A stretch of DNA of 64,000 bases, taken from the NCBI RefSeq assembly GCF_001551835.1, contig NZ_LODL01000021.1:665679-729678 (forward strand), given 5' to 3'. Each line of letters opens with the position of its first letter. The stretch's first letter is position 1. Shown here piece by piece: positions 47,420-56,915 of this stretch. The notes beneath the pieces were generated by a model. That model made no database searches and was not told where the DNA came from. It was given only the letters and a program-made list of their open reading frames with translations. The translations under genes and the position numbers were made by a program. Source of the DNA: Dechloromonas denitrificans (GTDB taxonomy: Bacteria; Pseudomonadota; Gammaproteobacteria; Burkholderiales; Rhodocyclaceae).

Positions 47420-48627
47420 TATTTGTCGTTCAACGAGCGCAACCAAGTACCAATTGAATTTCTTAATAAACGCTTTTTTGAGCTATTTAAAGACAATTTC
47501 AACAGACCCATCTGAATATATTTTGGAATTTTTCTTAATGCCAATTTCCTACCAAATAACCGCGCCGCAACCATCCGTTTTCGATCTGCCTGGTAGGGCT
47601 GCATTCTTTCGATGTCTTCAATCGGCAAATCAGCAACTGCCAAGTAACCAGCCTCCACCGCATCATTGACGAGTTGCATGCCTTTTGTGCTTCGACTCAA
47701 AACAAGGCTCCTGCCGTCGCTTTCCTCAAAAGTCGGATAACCTTTATCGTTGCCGTACCAAGCATCTGCACAAGTCACATCGGCAAATTCACCAGTGCCA
47801 TCCGGGCAAATTTTGCAGCGGAACTGAAGGTGGCGATTGAGGATATTTCCCCATGAACTGTCATAGTCCATTTCACCAACCTTGCCCTCTGCAGTTTCCG
47901 CACGAGCCTTGCCCGGCCAGCCATTTCCTCGATAGCGGAATCGAATAGTCTTCTCGGGCTCCAGCCCCATGGCACGAACAACAGCCTCCGTCCCCTTGAA
48001 CCCGGGCGTACCTGCGCACATGAATGACATCAAGATAGGAAACTTCTCCGCCACCGTTGCTCGACGTCGGGAAATGGCGCGAAGCGCAGCAACGTCACAG
48101 GGCTTGCCGATAAAGGCGAAAACCCCTGGTTCTTGCAAGCAGTTCTCAAGGGCGACAAGTGGCGAGGCTGGCGCATAACGCGAGCCTGCACCGCGCAGGA
48201 CATCGGCTCTGGTTCGGCTAATTTGCGCAATATTTGCAAACGCTTCGGTATCGGAGGGGGCTATATGCAGCACGCCATCGACCTTGCCGCTTTCGAGTAA
48301 GTAAATAGCCAGCGCGCTCAAACCACCACCCGACGACCCTTTATAGCGAATATCCTGCTCTACGGCGAAACCGGTTTGTGAGCGCTTTACCGGCCCCCAC
48401 AGAGGAAGGAAGGTTTCATCACGGACGGTATGTTCAAGACGAATACCAGGACATGAGTTTGCGAAATCACCGGATTCTTCTACTGTTAACTGCCGGGTCT
48501 GCTGCGGCCTCGCGTAGCCCTTGGCATCGATTTCCATCCGTGCGGCAGGAGAAAAGAACATGCCTGCGCACAGACCACAACCGGTACAGAGATCACTCTT
48601 GACGACATCTTCGATCGCCTTAGTCAT
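47419..48627 (-). CDS. F420 hydrogenase/dehydrogenase beta-subunit-like Fe-S protein (polysaccharide pyruvylation partner)
   Basis: 402 residues; N-terminal ferredoxin-like cluster LCTGCGLCAGMFFSP, then GSSGGGLSALAIYLL, FIGKPCDVAALRAI and CKICPDGTGEFADVTCAD. This is the FrhB/FdhB domain family. Members beside pyruvyl transferases act in polysaccharide biosynthesis, with an unknown electron role. Overlaps the pyruvyl transferase gene by 8 bp. Confidence 0.86.
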   Translation of the reverse strand: MTKAIEDVVKSDLCTGCGLCAGMFFSPAARMEIDAKGYARPQQTRQLTVEESGDFANSCPGIRLEHTVRDETFLPLWGPVKRSQTGFAVEQDIRYKGSSGGGLSALAIYLLESGKVDGVLHIAPSDTEAFANIAQISRTRADVLRGAGSRYAPASPLVALENCLQEPGVFAFIGKPCDVAALRAISRRRATVAEKFPILMSFMCAGTPGFKGTEAVVRAMGLEPEKTIRFRYRGNGWPGKARAETAEGKVGEMDYDSSWGNILNRHLQFRCKICPDGTGEFADVTCADAWYGNDKGYPTFEESDGRSLVLSRSTKGMQLVNDAVEAGYLAVADLPIEDIERMQPYQADRKRMVAARLFGRKLALRKIPKYIQMGLLKLSLNSSKKRLLRNSIGTWLRSLNDK

Positions 48628-49825
48628 GACAGCGCTGTTCCAGTAATGTTTGCGCAACGTAGTCCACGTAGCAAGCCAACTTCTCATGGGCAAGTCGAAT
48701 TCCCGCACCGACGTCCAAGGCTAGTTTTTCACGCTCGTCATAGGCTTTAGTCATCGTCGAAAATGCTTCGCCTACGCTCATTTTTTTGCAGTCAACGAGT
48801 ACCGGATATTTCAGGGAAGCGAACAAACCGTTGAACTTCCGTGAATAGGCGAGCGGCACTGTCGGAACACCAGCCGAGAAGGCGCCAATACAGGCATGCA
48901 TTCGACCGCCGACAAAGAAATCCAGCCCGGACATGAATGTCTTGGCATCGCATGGATTATTGAAGGGACCGGCAAGTTGCAGTCTTGGATATTGGCTTAT
49001 CAGTTTCTTCGAGGCGTGGACGTCATCCTCTTCCGGAATATCCCGCGACATAACATGCGGGATCAGCCAAACATCGGCATCAGGTAGAGCCAGAGCCCAT
49101 TCAATTGTTCGGTGGGTCAGCTCAACAAAGTCGAGGGTCAAACCAAGTTCATTCTTCCCACTGTAACCGCCCGCGAAAAGCAGACCTGATACGTTCAGGC
49201 CAATCTGGATTCTGCCTCCTTGTTTTGCTCGTTTAACGAATGGCAAGCGAAAGGCCATATCGATAGCCTCCTGACTTTTTGTAACCTGGCCATTTTCGTC
49301 AAGATATTGTTTCGACAGGGGATCACGTGCGAAAACTTGCGTTGCGCTGGCCAAGGCCCAGCGCGCCAGAATGGCGCTTGATGTTGTAGAAAACGGACCT
49401 ATCGTCTGCGGACTAAGAATCATGCGACGCCCGCCCGCACCGGCCAGTCGCTTACTCAAACACAAGTAAACGAGGCGTTTCAGGCCATAGATATCTGAAA
49501 AACTATCGCCCTCGCCCACATCAAGTACGACTTGGCAGGAGGTGAGGCTTTTGCGGAGGTAGGAACCCGGACTCAGCAAGGCTTTGGCATTTACGCCGAT
49601 GTACTCGATCTCTTCGAATCCGTCCGGCATGGGGATCGAACCGTCGAGTTGCCACCCAAATACTTTAATTTTTACCGTTTTTCCAGCGCGCTCGGCAGCT
49701 TCTTTAACAATTGCGATTTGCGAGAAAGTTAGCGCGACAACGCCAAGATTTCCTGATGCCATCGAATGCCAGAGCAAGCCGACAATAATGCTACGGGTGC
49801 TTTGATGCGAGGTGTTATTGGTCAT
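48620..49825 (-). CDS. Polysaccharide pyruvyl transferase
   Basis: Transfers pyruvate to sugar residues, adding negative charge. 401 residues of the CsaB/WcaK family, with HSMASGNLGVVALT at the N-terminus, LSPQTIGPFSTT, and FFVGGRMHACIGAFSAGVPTVPLAYSRKF near the C-terminus, all family motifs. Starts 9 bp after epsI. Confidence 0.88.
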   Translation of the reverse strand: MTNNTSHQSTRSIIVGLLWHSMASGNLGVVALTFSQIAIVKEAAERAGKTVKIKVFGWQLDGSIPMPDGFEEIEYIGVNAKALLSPGSYLRKSLTSCQVVLDVGEGDSFSDIYGLKRLVYLCLSKRLAGAGGRRMILSPQTIGPFSTTSSAILARWALASATQVFARDPLSKQYLDENGQVTKSQEAIDMAFRLPFVKRAKQGGRIQIGLNVSGLLFAGGYSGKNELGLTLDFVELTHRTIEWALALPDADVWLIPHVMSRDIPEEDDVHASKKLISQYPRLQLAGPFNNPCDAKTFMSGLDFFVGGRMHACIGAFSAGVPTVPLAYSRKFNGLFASLKYPVLVDCKKMSVGEAFSTMTKAYDEREKLALDVGAGIRLAHEKLACYVDYVAQTLLEQRCHD

Positions 49826-49834
49826 GTTTTAGAT

Positions 49835-50521
49835 TCAATTTTTAGCAAACTTACCGAGGACTCTGTCCCGCTGTTGCGGTGCCATCGCACCTATCAGCGC
49901 GGTGGCAAATTCATCCTGCAATCGATATTCAGTCGCTGGGTTGCTTCCGATTGATGAAATACGAACCAGGAGCCCATCAGGAATTTGGCCGTTCATGCCA
50001 TAGCGAATGATGGCTTTTTTATGCCCCAAGCCTGATGTAATCAATTCCTCACCAACTACCACCCAATACGTTATCGGCTCTACCCGTTCTCCATGCGTAC
50101 CTACCAAGCGTACGGCCGGAATGTCGGCATGCCCGATTCTCACTAATTCAACCTTGCGATCACCTATTTGAAAGCCTTGAGCCGGATAACAAACCTCTGG
50201 GTAATGTGACCTGCCCTCTCCGCGCTGGTCCTTACCGTAGGCCAAGGACAACATGACACGCTGCCCAACTGCATTTGAATAGGTTCTGGATAGTGTCTCT
50301 GTATAAACATTGGCCAGTTGTGCCTCTACACGAGGGTCGACCGTCAGCGGAGCAACCTGCATATCCTCATGCCACTCACCAAATGATTTGGGAACAAACG
50401 AATCAAGACGATGCTCTCCGCGTTGCTCCGCAATTAACTGGGTGGGCGTCAGGACTTTGGCTGCCGCACTTGCTGCAAGCATGCACACAGCGATTAATAG
50501 CCCTCGTTGCACAGGCCTCAT
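49835..50521 (-). CDS. epsI: Exosortase-associated protein EpsI (type B)
   Basis: Accessory protein of the exosortase system. 228 residues: N-terminal membrane anchor (LLIAVCMLAASAAAKV), then the conserved SHYPEVCYPAQGF and PITYWVVVGEELITSG. Function unresolved but linked to EpsH/XrtB in genomes with PEP-CTERM proteins. Starts directly after the wzx stop. Confidence 0.92.
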   Translation of the reverse strand: MRPVQRGLLIAVCMLAASAAAKVLTPTQLIAEQRGEHRLDSFVPKSFGEWHEDMQVAPLTVDPRVEAQLANVYTETLSRTYSNAVGQRVMLSLAYGKDQRGEGRSHYPEVCYPAQGFQIGDRKVELVRIGHADIPAVRLVGTHGERVEPITYWVVVGEELITSGLGHKKAIIRYGMNGQIPDGLLVRISSIGSNPATEYRLQDEFATALIGAMAPQQRDRVLGKFAKN

Positions 50522-51799
50522 TCAAAAGCTCCAAGCGCCAGATAACTGGGGGAGAAAAGCGACACATCCGAACACAGCCGTGGCGGAAACTTTCGTTGAA
50601 ACGTTCATCACTTTGTTGCGAACAGCCCCCAGCATGTATATGAGCGCCAAGACAAAATTTGCCGTGATAACCGACCATAGCCAGCCAGCTACGCCATGCT
50701 CTGATACTAGTAAAGCAGCCAGCAGCAAGGCCAAGGCCAAATGAAGTGAAGTAGAAATTGCTCGGAATTGTTGGTATCCATGTGCGGTGAGAATTAATCC
50801 CCAAGATGCGGCAAAAAACCGCACGAAGAAGAGAATTCCAAATAAGGGCAGGAGTGTTGCCAACTCGGCATAGCCGCTCCCAAGCAGAAGCGACACAATT
50901 AATTCGGCTCCGTAGGTCAGCACGAGGCCGAACGAAATGCCACAGGCGAGAAAAGCCAACTGTACTTTTTCAGCTGATCGTTGGGCCGCAGCTTTATCTG
51001 AGGCGACTCTAGCCACGGAAGGCAGAAAGACATTTGCGAGAATGGGAGCCATTTGGGCTCCCCCCTGGAAAACGCGCATGCCGGCTTGATATAGCCCCAC
51101 GGCTCCGACACCGACATATGCACGTAAAATCAAGCTATCGATATGCCCAAACAGGTTCCCGAGTCCAAAGTCGATGGCGTAGCTCTTGGAACGTTTCAAG
51201 AGCAGTAGGCCTTCCATCAGGGATGCCTTTTGGAGATTGCCCAGCGTGTTATGCAGGCCAATATAAACAACAAAGAACTGAACCAGGCGAGTTAGGCAAT
51301 AGGCAATTGCCATCGAATTTTCGCTTGGTGAGATAAGCGCAGCGACTGAAACTGCAAAAAGTTGCATTACCGCGACGGCGGTGACCCATCGTGTTTCCAT
51401 TGAGTAAAGCGATTTGGCGCGATAGGCAACAAAAAAGGTTTCTGCCAACATTTCCAAAAGGCTGGCGACAAGAAGCGTCAGCATGAGAATAGGCATTTCA
51501 ACGAACGGTGCTGCAACACCTGCTAGCGCAATGAGCAGGAACGAGATAAGCAGGCGTGCCTTCAATGCTTGGGCTATCAGCGAGGGCAACCGAGAAACAT
51601 CTTGGCCAATTTCTCGAAGCAGCAAGTTACCCAAGCCAAAGTTGGCCACCAACGAAAGCAAGTAGGTGGCCGAAAACCAGAACATATAGTGGCCAAAGCC
51701 ATCAGGCCCGAGTGCTCTGGCGATAACAATAAACACCAGGACTCCACTACCAACTCTAGCGAATGTGCTCGCCCCCATCCACGCAAGGTGTTTAAGCAC
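50522..51799 (-). CDS. wzx: Polysaccharide flippase (Wzx-like)
   Basis: Moves the lipid-linked repeating unit across the inner membrane. 425 residues with about 12 membrane helices and MATE/MOP-type motifs (IARALGPDGFGHYMFW, NFGLGNLLLREIG, SYAIDFGLGNLFGHIDSLIL). Located between xrtB and epsI, 26 bp after xrtB. Confidence 0.88.
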   Translation of the reverse strand: MLKHLAWMGASTFARVGSGVLVFIVIARALGPDGFGHYMFWFSATYLLSLVANFGLGNLLLREIGQDVSRLPSLIAQALKARLLISFLLIALAGVAAPFVEMPILMLTLLVASLLEMLAETFFVAYRAKSLYSMETRWVTAVAVMQLFAVSVAALISPSENSMAIAYCLTRLVQFFVVYIGLHNTLGNLQKASLMEGLLLLKRSKSYAIDFGLGNLFGHIDSLILRAYVGVGAVGLYQAGMRVFQGGAQMAPILANVFLPSVARVASDKAAAQRSAEKVQLAFLACGISFGLVLTYGAELIVSLLLGSGYAELATLLPLFGILFFVRFFAASWGLILTAHGYQQFRAISTSLHLALALLLAALLVSEHGVAGWLWSVITANFVLALIYMLGAVRNKVMNVSTKVSATAVFGCVAFLPQLSGAWSF

Positions 51800-51825
51800 A
51801 GAGCCCCCACAAATGAATGCTCTGC

Positions 51826-52695
51826 TTACCCAACATTTTTATAACCTAGGCGTTGAAATTTTCCACTGAAGTGAAAAAGGCTATCAACACCGACAATTAA
51901 CAGAAGAGCGCTTATGAACAAGACCATTCCGGCAAACCCGTGCAGGAACCCCTGCCCTGCTGCATCACCGTAGTGGTAAGTAATCAATGTGAGGGCGATG
52001 ACCCGGATAGTGTTGGCGGTAAAAGAGATGGGAATTATCGTTAGGGCGAGCACAGCGTTCCGCAGAAACGACTCGTGGTTAATTACATGGAGGTAGAGCA
52101 AACCGAGCGCTTCGAGCGTAAACAGGGTATGCAAACCGGCACAGGCATCGGCAACCAGCAACTTGTACTGGCCAATCTGCAGGATGACCCCACTACGGGA
52201 GATTGGATACTTTAACCAATAGAGCATGTGCTCCGCTGCCCAGGAAACGCCGATTTTCATCGGAAGCGTCAGCGTATCCACGACTACACCGGGCAGAGGC
52301 ATCATGAAAAGCAGGAAAAGCAGTGGAAACCACAGAGTACGAATCGCTGCCCAGCCCCTCAGGATAAGCAGCAGGCCCGCCAAGACTGGAATCTGCGAGC
52401 CAACCTCGAAAAGCAGGATGTCCTGCGAACGGCCAAGGATGTAGAGCAGCAGGCCAAAAACGAACACCGGCCAGCCGGCTTTGGCGGGTGCTGCCGGCAA
52501 TTCATTGATCTTGCGGCGCTGTTGCCAGAAGAAGAACAAGGCAACGCCGAGAATGATCGGGCCGTGCGCCTGATCTTCAGAAATCCAGAGGCTGCGTGCC
52601 AGGTCCACATAGGTGGGCACGAAGAGCAGCACCAGCCCGAGGAGTGCAGGAAACCATTCCGCCACGACAGCGGGGATGGTGGCTTTGGCTTGCAC
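51826..52695 (-). CDS. xrtB: Exosortase B (XrtB/EpsH)
   Basis: Membrane cysteine protease/transpeptidase that recognises PEP-CTERM signals. About eight membrane helices; catalytic Cys185 in VADACAGLHTLFTL, Arg231 in TANTIRVIAL and His252 in FLHGFAGMVL, the known triad. GTG at 52695 lies 10 bp after the epsG stop; the longer start overlaps epsG. The gene order epsL-D-E-F-G-H-I supports type B. Likely substrates are the four PEP-CTERM proteins in this window. Confidence 0.95.
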   Translation of the reverse strand: MQAKATIPAVVAEWFPALLGLVLLFVPTYVDLARSLWISEDQAHGPIILGVALFFFWQQRRKINELPAAPAKAGWPVFVFGLLLYILGRSQDILLFEVGSQIPVLAGLLLILRGWAAIRTLWFPLLFLLFMMPLPGVVVDTLTLPMKIGVSWAAEHMLYWLKYPISRSGVILQIGQYKLLVADACAGLHTLFTLEALGLLYLHVINHESFLRNAVLALTIIPISFTANTIRVIALTLITYHYGDAAGQGFLHGFAGMVLFISALLLIVGVDSLFHFSGKFQRLGYKNVG

Positions 52696-52705
52696 GCAGA
52701 GTCCG

Positions 52706-53575
52706 TTAGCCGTTGTTGAGCACGGCGCCGACGACGGCGACACCGGCGTGCTGCAGCGAGGAAACCAGCGTCTGTAGCTGCGGCGCCAGGCTGAGGTCCT
52801 TGCGGGCGACGACGACGGCGCCCCGGGTGCGGGCGGCGATGGTCTGGTTGTCGGCGGTTTCGGCCCCGGCCGGAGTGTCGACCACGACGATGTCGTACTG
52901 GCCCTGGACGGTGGCCATCAGCGCATTGAAGACCGGGCGGGCGAGCAGTTCCTGCGGATTGGGTGGGGTGGCGCCGGCCGGCAGGATGGAAAGGTCGATC
53001 AGGCCGGGAATGCGGGTCACCGCTTCGCCGAGTTCGGCGCGGCCGGCCAGCAGGCTGGACAGGCCGAGCTTGTTTTCGAGGCGGAACAGTTGGTGCTGGC
53101 GCGGGTGGCGCAGGTCGGCGTCGATCAGCAGCGTGCGTTCGCCCAATTGCGAAAAGACAACGGCCAGATTGGCGGCGGTGAAGCTGCGCCCTTCGCCCCG
53201 GCCGGCACTGACCACGGCCAGTGTCTTGTGGCCGGCTTCGGCGTCGAACCAGCGCAGCATCAACTGGCTGCGCAGGGCGCGCAGTTGCTCGACAACCGGG
53301 CTGAAGGGCTTGAAGGCGGCGATCACTTCTTCGCTGACACGCTCGTCGCCCGGCATCAGATAGGGGTAGTCGTACTGGCGGGAGAGCGCCTGCTGAATGT
53401 CGGCCTCAGAGAGCAGGCCGAGCTGGATGGCGGCATCGCCGAAGCGCAGGCCCTGCTCTTTTTGCAGTTTGAGGATGCGTTCGGCCGCTTCCGGCGTCAG
53501 CCGGCCGTTGTCGATCAGGATGGCGCCGATGGAACGGCCCGAGCCGCTAGTGAGTTTTTCGTTGATTGCGTTCAT
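52706..53575 (-). CDS. epsG: Chain-length-determinant tyrosine kinase-like EpsG
   Basis: Cytoplasmic BY-kinase-type partner of EpsF, controls chain length/export. N-terminal GspE-like domain (SIGAILIDNGRLTPEAAERIL) and a P-loop domain with VSAGRGEGRS and Walker A' TLLIDADLRHP. In the P-loop the invariant Lys of MinD/BY-kinases is replaced by Arg (GRGEGRS). The C-terminus has no Tyr cluster. 289 residues. Downstream of epsF by 6 bp. Confidence 0.92.
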   Translation of the reverse strand: MNAINEKLTSGSGRSIGAILIDNGRLTPEAAERILKLQKEQGLRFGDAAIQLGLLSEADIQQALSRQYDYPYLMPGDERVSEEVIAAFKPFSPVVEQLRALRSQLMLRWFDAEAGHKTLAVVSAGRGEGRSFTAANLAVVFSQLGERTLLIDADLRHPRQHQLFRLENKLGLSSLLAGRAELGEAVTRIPGLIDLSILPAGATPPNPQELLARPVFNALMATVQGQYDIVVVDTPAGAETADNQTIAARTRGAVVVARKDLSLAPQLQTLVSSLQHAGVAVVGAVLNNG

Positions 53576-53581
53576 CGCGGA

Positions 53582-55039
53582 TCAGGCCTCCGAAACGGCT
53601 GGCTGTTGCTGATTGCTGTCCCGCAAGGGGACTTCCTTCGGGGCGCGGTCGACCGGCATTTTTTGCCAAAAACGCCAGCTCTTGCGGGCAGCCGGCGGCA
53701 AGGTCGAGTCGAGTTCGGCCAGGACCGGGAGGTCGAGCGCCAGGCGAAGGTCTTCGGCCGAGCGGATGCGACGTTGCCCCAGTTCGAGGACGAGCGCGGC
53801 ACCGACGCCGAGCATGCCGCCGAGGAAGATGGAAACCAGTACGTTGAGGAAAATCTTCGGGCGGGAATGCCTGACCGGCTCGGTGGCCGGGCTGAGGACC
53901 AGCACGTTGGTCTGCTGCGACTGCCCTTCCAGATTGCTTTGCGTCATCCGTTGGCCGACCGCCTCGTAAGCGCGGCGGGCAGTTTCGACATCGTTGACCA
54001 GCACCGAGAGCTCGTCACGCTGCGACTTGATTTCGAGCACGCGCTTTTTCTGCTCTTCGATGGCGGCTTTCAGTTCCTCTTGCTTGACCGCACCGAACTT
54101 GTTGGCGACGGCGGCCCCGCCGGAGATGCGGGCAATTTCCTCGCGCAGTTGCTGGCGCTGGCCCTGGATCTGTGCTTCGAGCTGCTGCACTTGCGGGTGG
54201 TTCTTGCCGAGGTTGCTGTTGAGCTCGGCCAGCTTGGACTCGGAACGGGCGATCTCGGACTTGAGGTTCTGGATCAGCGGGTTCTGCAGCACTTCGAGCG
54301 ACAGTTCGCTGGTGCCGCTCTTTTGCCGGCTGGAGGCGTCGGCCTTCTGGGCCTGGGCAGCGGCCAGCTGGGCGGTCAACTCGTTGAGGCGGCCGGTTTC
54401 GTTGTCCATGATGCGCTCGTCGGTGATGACGATGCCCTTGTCCTGCTGATAGGCGGACAGGCGGGCCTGGGATTTTTCCAGCGCGGTGCGCAGGCCTTTT
54501 TGCCGCTCTTCGAACCAGGCGCTGTACTGGCGGGCCGGCTCGACGCGCAATTCGATCGAGGTGTCGATGTAGGCCTGGGCGAAAGCATTGGCGACGGCGG
54601 CCGCGAACTGCGGGTCTTTCGCCGAGAAGTTCACGTTGATGACGTTGCTTTCGCGGGATGGCTTGATGTCCAGCTTTTTTTGCAGCAGCGTCGCGTAGAA
54701 ACCTTCGATCGTGCCTTTGCCATCACCGTCGTCCTGCCAGGTTTCGATGGCTTCGGCGTTCTTGTCGATGCCGAGTAGCTTGACGACGCGGGTGGCGACG
54801 CGGTCGCTGTTGATGATGTCCATCTGCGTCGCCATGTAGCCGGGCGCCATCATGCCCTGCATGACCATGCCGGCAATCGGGTCCGGCGATTTGACGTCGA
54901 TCACCAGCGAGGTGGTGGCGGTGTATTCCTTGGGCAGGATCAGGCTGACGAGCAGCGTCGTCATGACCGTGACGCCGAACACCGACAGCGCCAGCTTGCG
55001 GCGGGCCCAGAGGATGAGGAGAAATTGCTGAAAAGTCAT
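53582..55039 (-). CDS. epsF: Chain-length determinant protein EpsF (Wzz-like)
   Basis: Inner-membrane polysaccharide co-polymerase. 485 residues: membrane helix at 10-30, a periplasmic domain with long coiled coils (about residues 170-400) and a second helix near KIFLNVLVSIFLGGMLGVGA. The C-terminal RSAEDLRLALDLPVLAELDS is typical. Start at MTFQQFLLIL (55039); a longer frame overlaps epsE. Confidence 0.93.
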   Translation of the reverse strand: MTFQQFLLILWARRKLALSVFGVTVMTTLLVSLILPKEYTATTSLVIDVKSPDPIAGMVMQGMMAPGYMATQMDIINSDRVATRVVKLLGIDKNAEAIETWQDDGDGKGTIEGFYATLLQKKLDIKPSRESNVINVNFSAKDPQFAAAVANAFAQAYIDTSIELRVEPARQYSAWFEERQKGLRTALEKSQARLSAYQQDKGIVITDERIMDNETGRLNELTAQLAAAQAQKADASSRQKSGTSELSLEVLQNPLIQNLKSEIARSESKLAELNSNLGKNHPQVQQLEAQIQGQRQQLREEIARISGGAAVANKFGAVKQEELKAAIEEQKKRVLEIKSQRDELSVLVNDVETARRAYEAVGQRMTQSNLEGQSQQTNVLVLSPATEPVRHSRPKIFLNVLVSIFLGGMLGVGAALVLELGQRRIRSAEDLRLALDLPVLAELDSTLPPAARKSWRFWQKMPVDRAPKEVPLRDSNQQQPAVSEA

Positions 55040-55064
55040 GCGGGGCTTTCGGTGATCTTCGTGG

Positions 55065-55886
55065 TCAGAAGAAGCTTTCCTGGACGTAAAGCACGTCGTC
55101 GGCCTGGATGGCGTCGGATTTTTCCGGCGAAACGACGATGACCGAACCGTCCGGCCCACGGCGATGGATGCGCAGGCCGCGTTCGGTGCCGCGAATGGTC
55201 AGGCCGCCGCCTTGGGCCAGGCCTTGCAGCACGGTCATGTTGCGTTCGAGGCGGTAGGAGCCGGCACGCTGGACTTCGCCGTAGATATAGAACAGCGGGG
55301 CGCGATGGACGTAGATGACGTCGCCGCCGGCCACCGGAATATCGAGTTCGGTATTGCCGGTGATGAACATCGCCGGAATGTCGATTTCCTTGCGGAAGGG
55401 CTTGCCTTCGCGAATGCCGGCCAGGGTGACGACATCGGCGCCGCCGCCAATGGCCCCCGAAGGCATGGCTCCGCCGGCCGTGGCCAGCATGTCGGTGATA
55501 CGGGTATTGCCGGTCTCGATCGGGAAACGGCCCGGGCGGTTGACCATGCCGAGCACGGAAACCTGGTTGCCCCTGACCTGAACGAGCAGGATATTGACCT
55601 GCGGCTTTTGCACGAAGCCGCCTTCGCGCAGCTTGGAGGCAATGGCCAGCTCGGCATCGGCAATCGACAGGCCGCCCAGTTGCACGGCGCCGATCAGCGG
55701 ATAGGTAACGGCGCCGCTTTCGGCGACACGGGTTTCAACGGTGAGGTCCGGGTTCTGGAAAACGCTGATCTTGATCGCGTCGCCGGCGCCGAGTCGGTAA
55801 TCGGCCTGCTTGTCCTGCGCCGAGGCGCCGAGCACGAGGCCCAGCGCGAGCAGAAAGCCAAGGGAGAGTTGCTTGAGGTAGTTCAT
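55065..55886 (-). CDS. epsE: Polysaccharide export protein EpsE (Wza-like)
   Basis: Outer-membrane export channel/periplasmic protein. 273 residues with signal peptide (LKQLSLGFLLALGLVLGASAQ), polysaccharide export domain (YRLGAGDAIKISVFQNPDLT) and SLBB repeats (VSVLGMVNRPGRFPI, FYIYGEVQRAGSYRLE). No Cys after the signal, so not a lipoprotein like E. coli Wza. Start MNYLKQ; 18 bp after epsD. Confidence 0.93.
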   Translation of the reverse strand: MNYLKQLSLGFLLALGLVLGASAQDKQADYRLGAGDAIKISVFQNPDLTVETRVAESGAVTYPLIGAVQLGGLSIADAELAIASKLREGGFVQKPQVNILLVQVRGNQVSVLGMVNRPGRFPIETGNTRITDMLATAGGAMPSGAIGGGADVVTLAGIREGKPFRKEIDIPAMFITGNTELDIPVAGGDVIYVHRAPLFYIYGEVQRAGSYRLERNMTVLQGLAQGGGLTIRGTERGLRIHRRGPDGSVIVVSPEKSDAIQADDVLYVQESFF

Positions 55887-55904
55887 AGTCTGCTTGCCCA
55901 CGCC

Positions 55905-56849
55905 TTACTTGAGGCCGCCGATGCCTTTGTTGATGACGGCATCGCCGCCCGTTGCCGCGGCCTTTTCCGGTGCGGCAGCTGTCGCCGCGGGGGTGCCGGA
56001 AAACTCGCCGACGTATTCGATCTTCGCCTTGTCGCGCAATTGCTTCATCGAGTCGCGCGCCAGATCAACCTTTTGCTTGTTGCTCAGGTAGTTCTCGATG
56101 AACGGCTGGGCCTTGGCTTCATCGAGCGGCTCGGACTTGCTGGCGAGCACGGTGATGATCGCGGCACGGCCCGGGGTTTCGATCAAGTGCGGTAGCCCCT
56201 CCTTGGCCTGAGCCAGCTTGGGCAGGATTTCCAGGGCCAGTTGTTCGGCCGGCTTGACGGTAACACCGCCAACCACTTCAACGCCCTTGGCCTTCAGGCC
56301 GGTGACGATTTCGGCGACGCTCTTGCCCTTGCCGAGCAGTTCCCTGACCACGGCCACATTGTCCGGCGTGGCGGCGAAGAGGACTTCCTCCAGGCGGTAG
56401 ATCTTGCGGTTGGCAAAGAGCTCGGGGTGTTCGGCGTAGAACTTGCCGACTTCGCTGGTCGAGGCCTTGCCCAGCTTGCCGACCGATTGCTCGAGGTAGG
56501 CACGGGCGAGGATTTCGCGGCGGGCATTCTCGATCGCCTGCATGACGGTCGGCGTCCGTTCGAGCTTGGCTTCCATCGCTTGCTGGACGGCCAGTTCCTG
56601 GTCGATCAGGCCTTCCAGCACCTGGCGCTTGGCGGCATCGGCCTGGGCCGGCGGGATGTTGGGCGTGCGTTGCAGAACGTAATTGACCTGATGCACGGAG
56701 ATTTCGCCGCCATTCACCTTGGCCACGACCTGGGTGGCGGTTTTCTTCTCCGGCGGGCGTTCACCGCAGGCACTGAGGACAAAGGCAGAAATGACCAGAC
56801 TGGCGATGGTGCTGAGCTTGTTCACGTGGACGCTTTCAAAGTTGGGCAT
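55905..56849 (-). CDS. epsD: Peptidyl-prolyl isomerase-like lipoprotein EpsD
   Basis: Predicted periplasmic lipoprotein: lipobox VLSAC at residue 24-28, then a SurA-like region (VVAKVNGGEISVHQVNYVL) and a weak parvulin-type domain (YRLEEVLFA, LGKGKSVAEIV). The start has no good ribosome site and a GTG 8 codons in is another option. Lies in the order epsL-epsD-epsE. Confidence 0.88.
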   Translation of the reverse strand: MPNFESVHVNKLSTIASLVISAFVLSACGERPPEKKTATQVVAKVNGGEISVHQVNYVLQRTPNIPPAQADAAKRQVLEGLIDQELAVQQAMEAKLERTPTVMQAIENARREILARAYLEQSVGKLGKASTSEVGKFYAEHPELFANRKIYRLEEVLFAATPDNVAVVRELLGKGKSVAEIVTGLKAKGVEVVGGVTVKPAEQLALEILPKLAQAKEGLPHLIETPGRAAIITVLASKSEPLDEAKAQPFIENYLSNKQKVDLARDSMKQLRDKAKIEYVGEFSGTPAATAAAPEKAAATGGDAVINKGIGGLK

Positions 56850-56915
56850 ACGGAATTCGGGTTGCCGGCCGACAGCGGGCGGCAGATGCGGGTTGTTTGG
56901 GACAGGCGGCGCATG

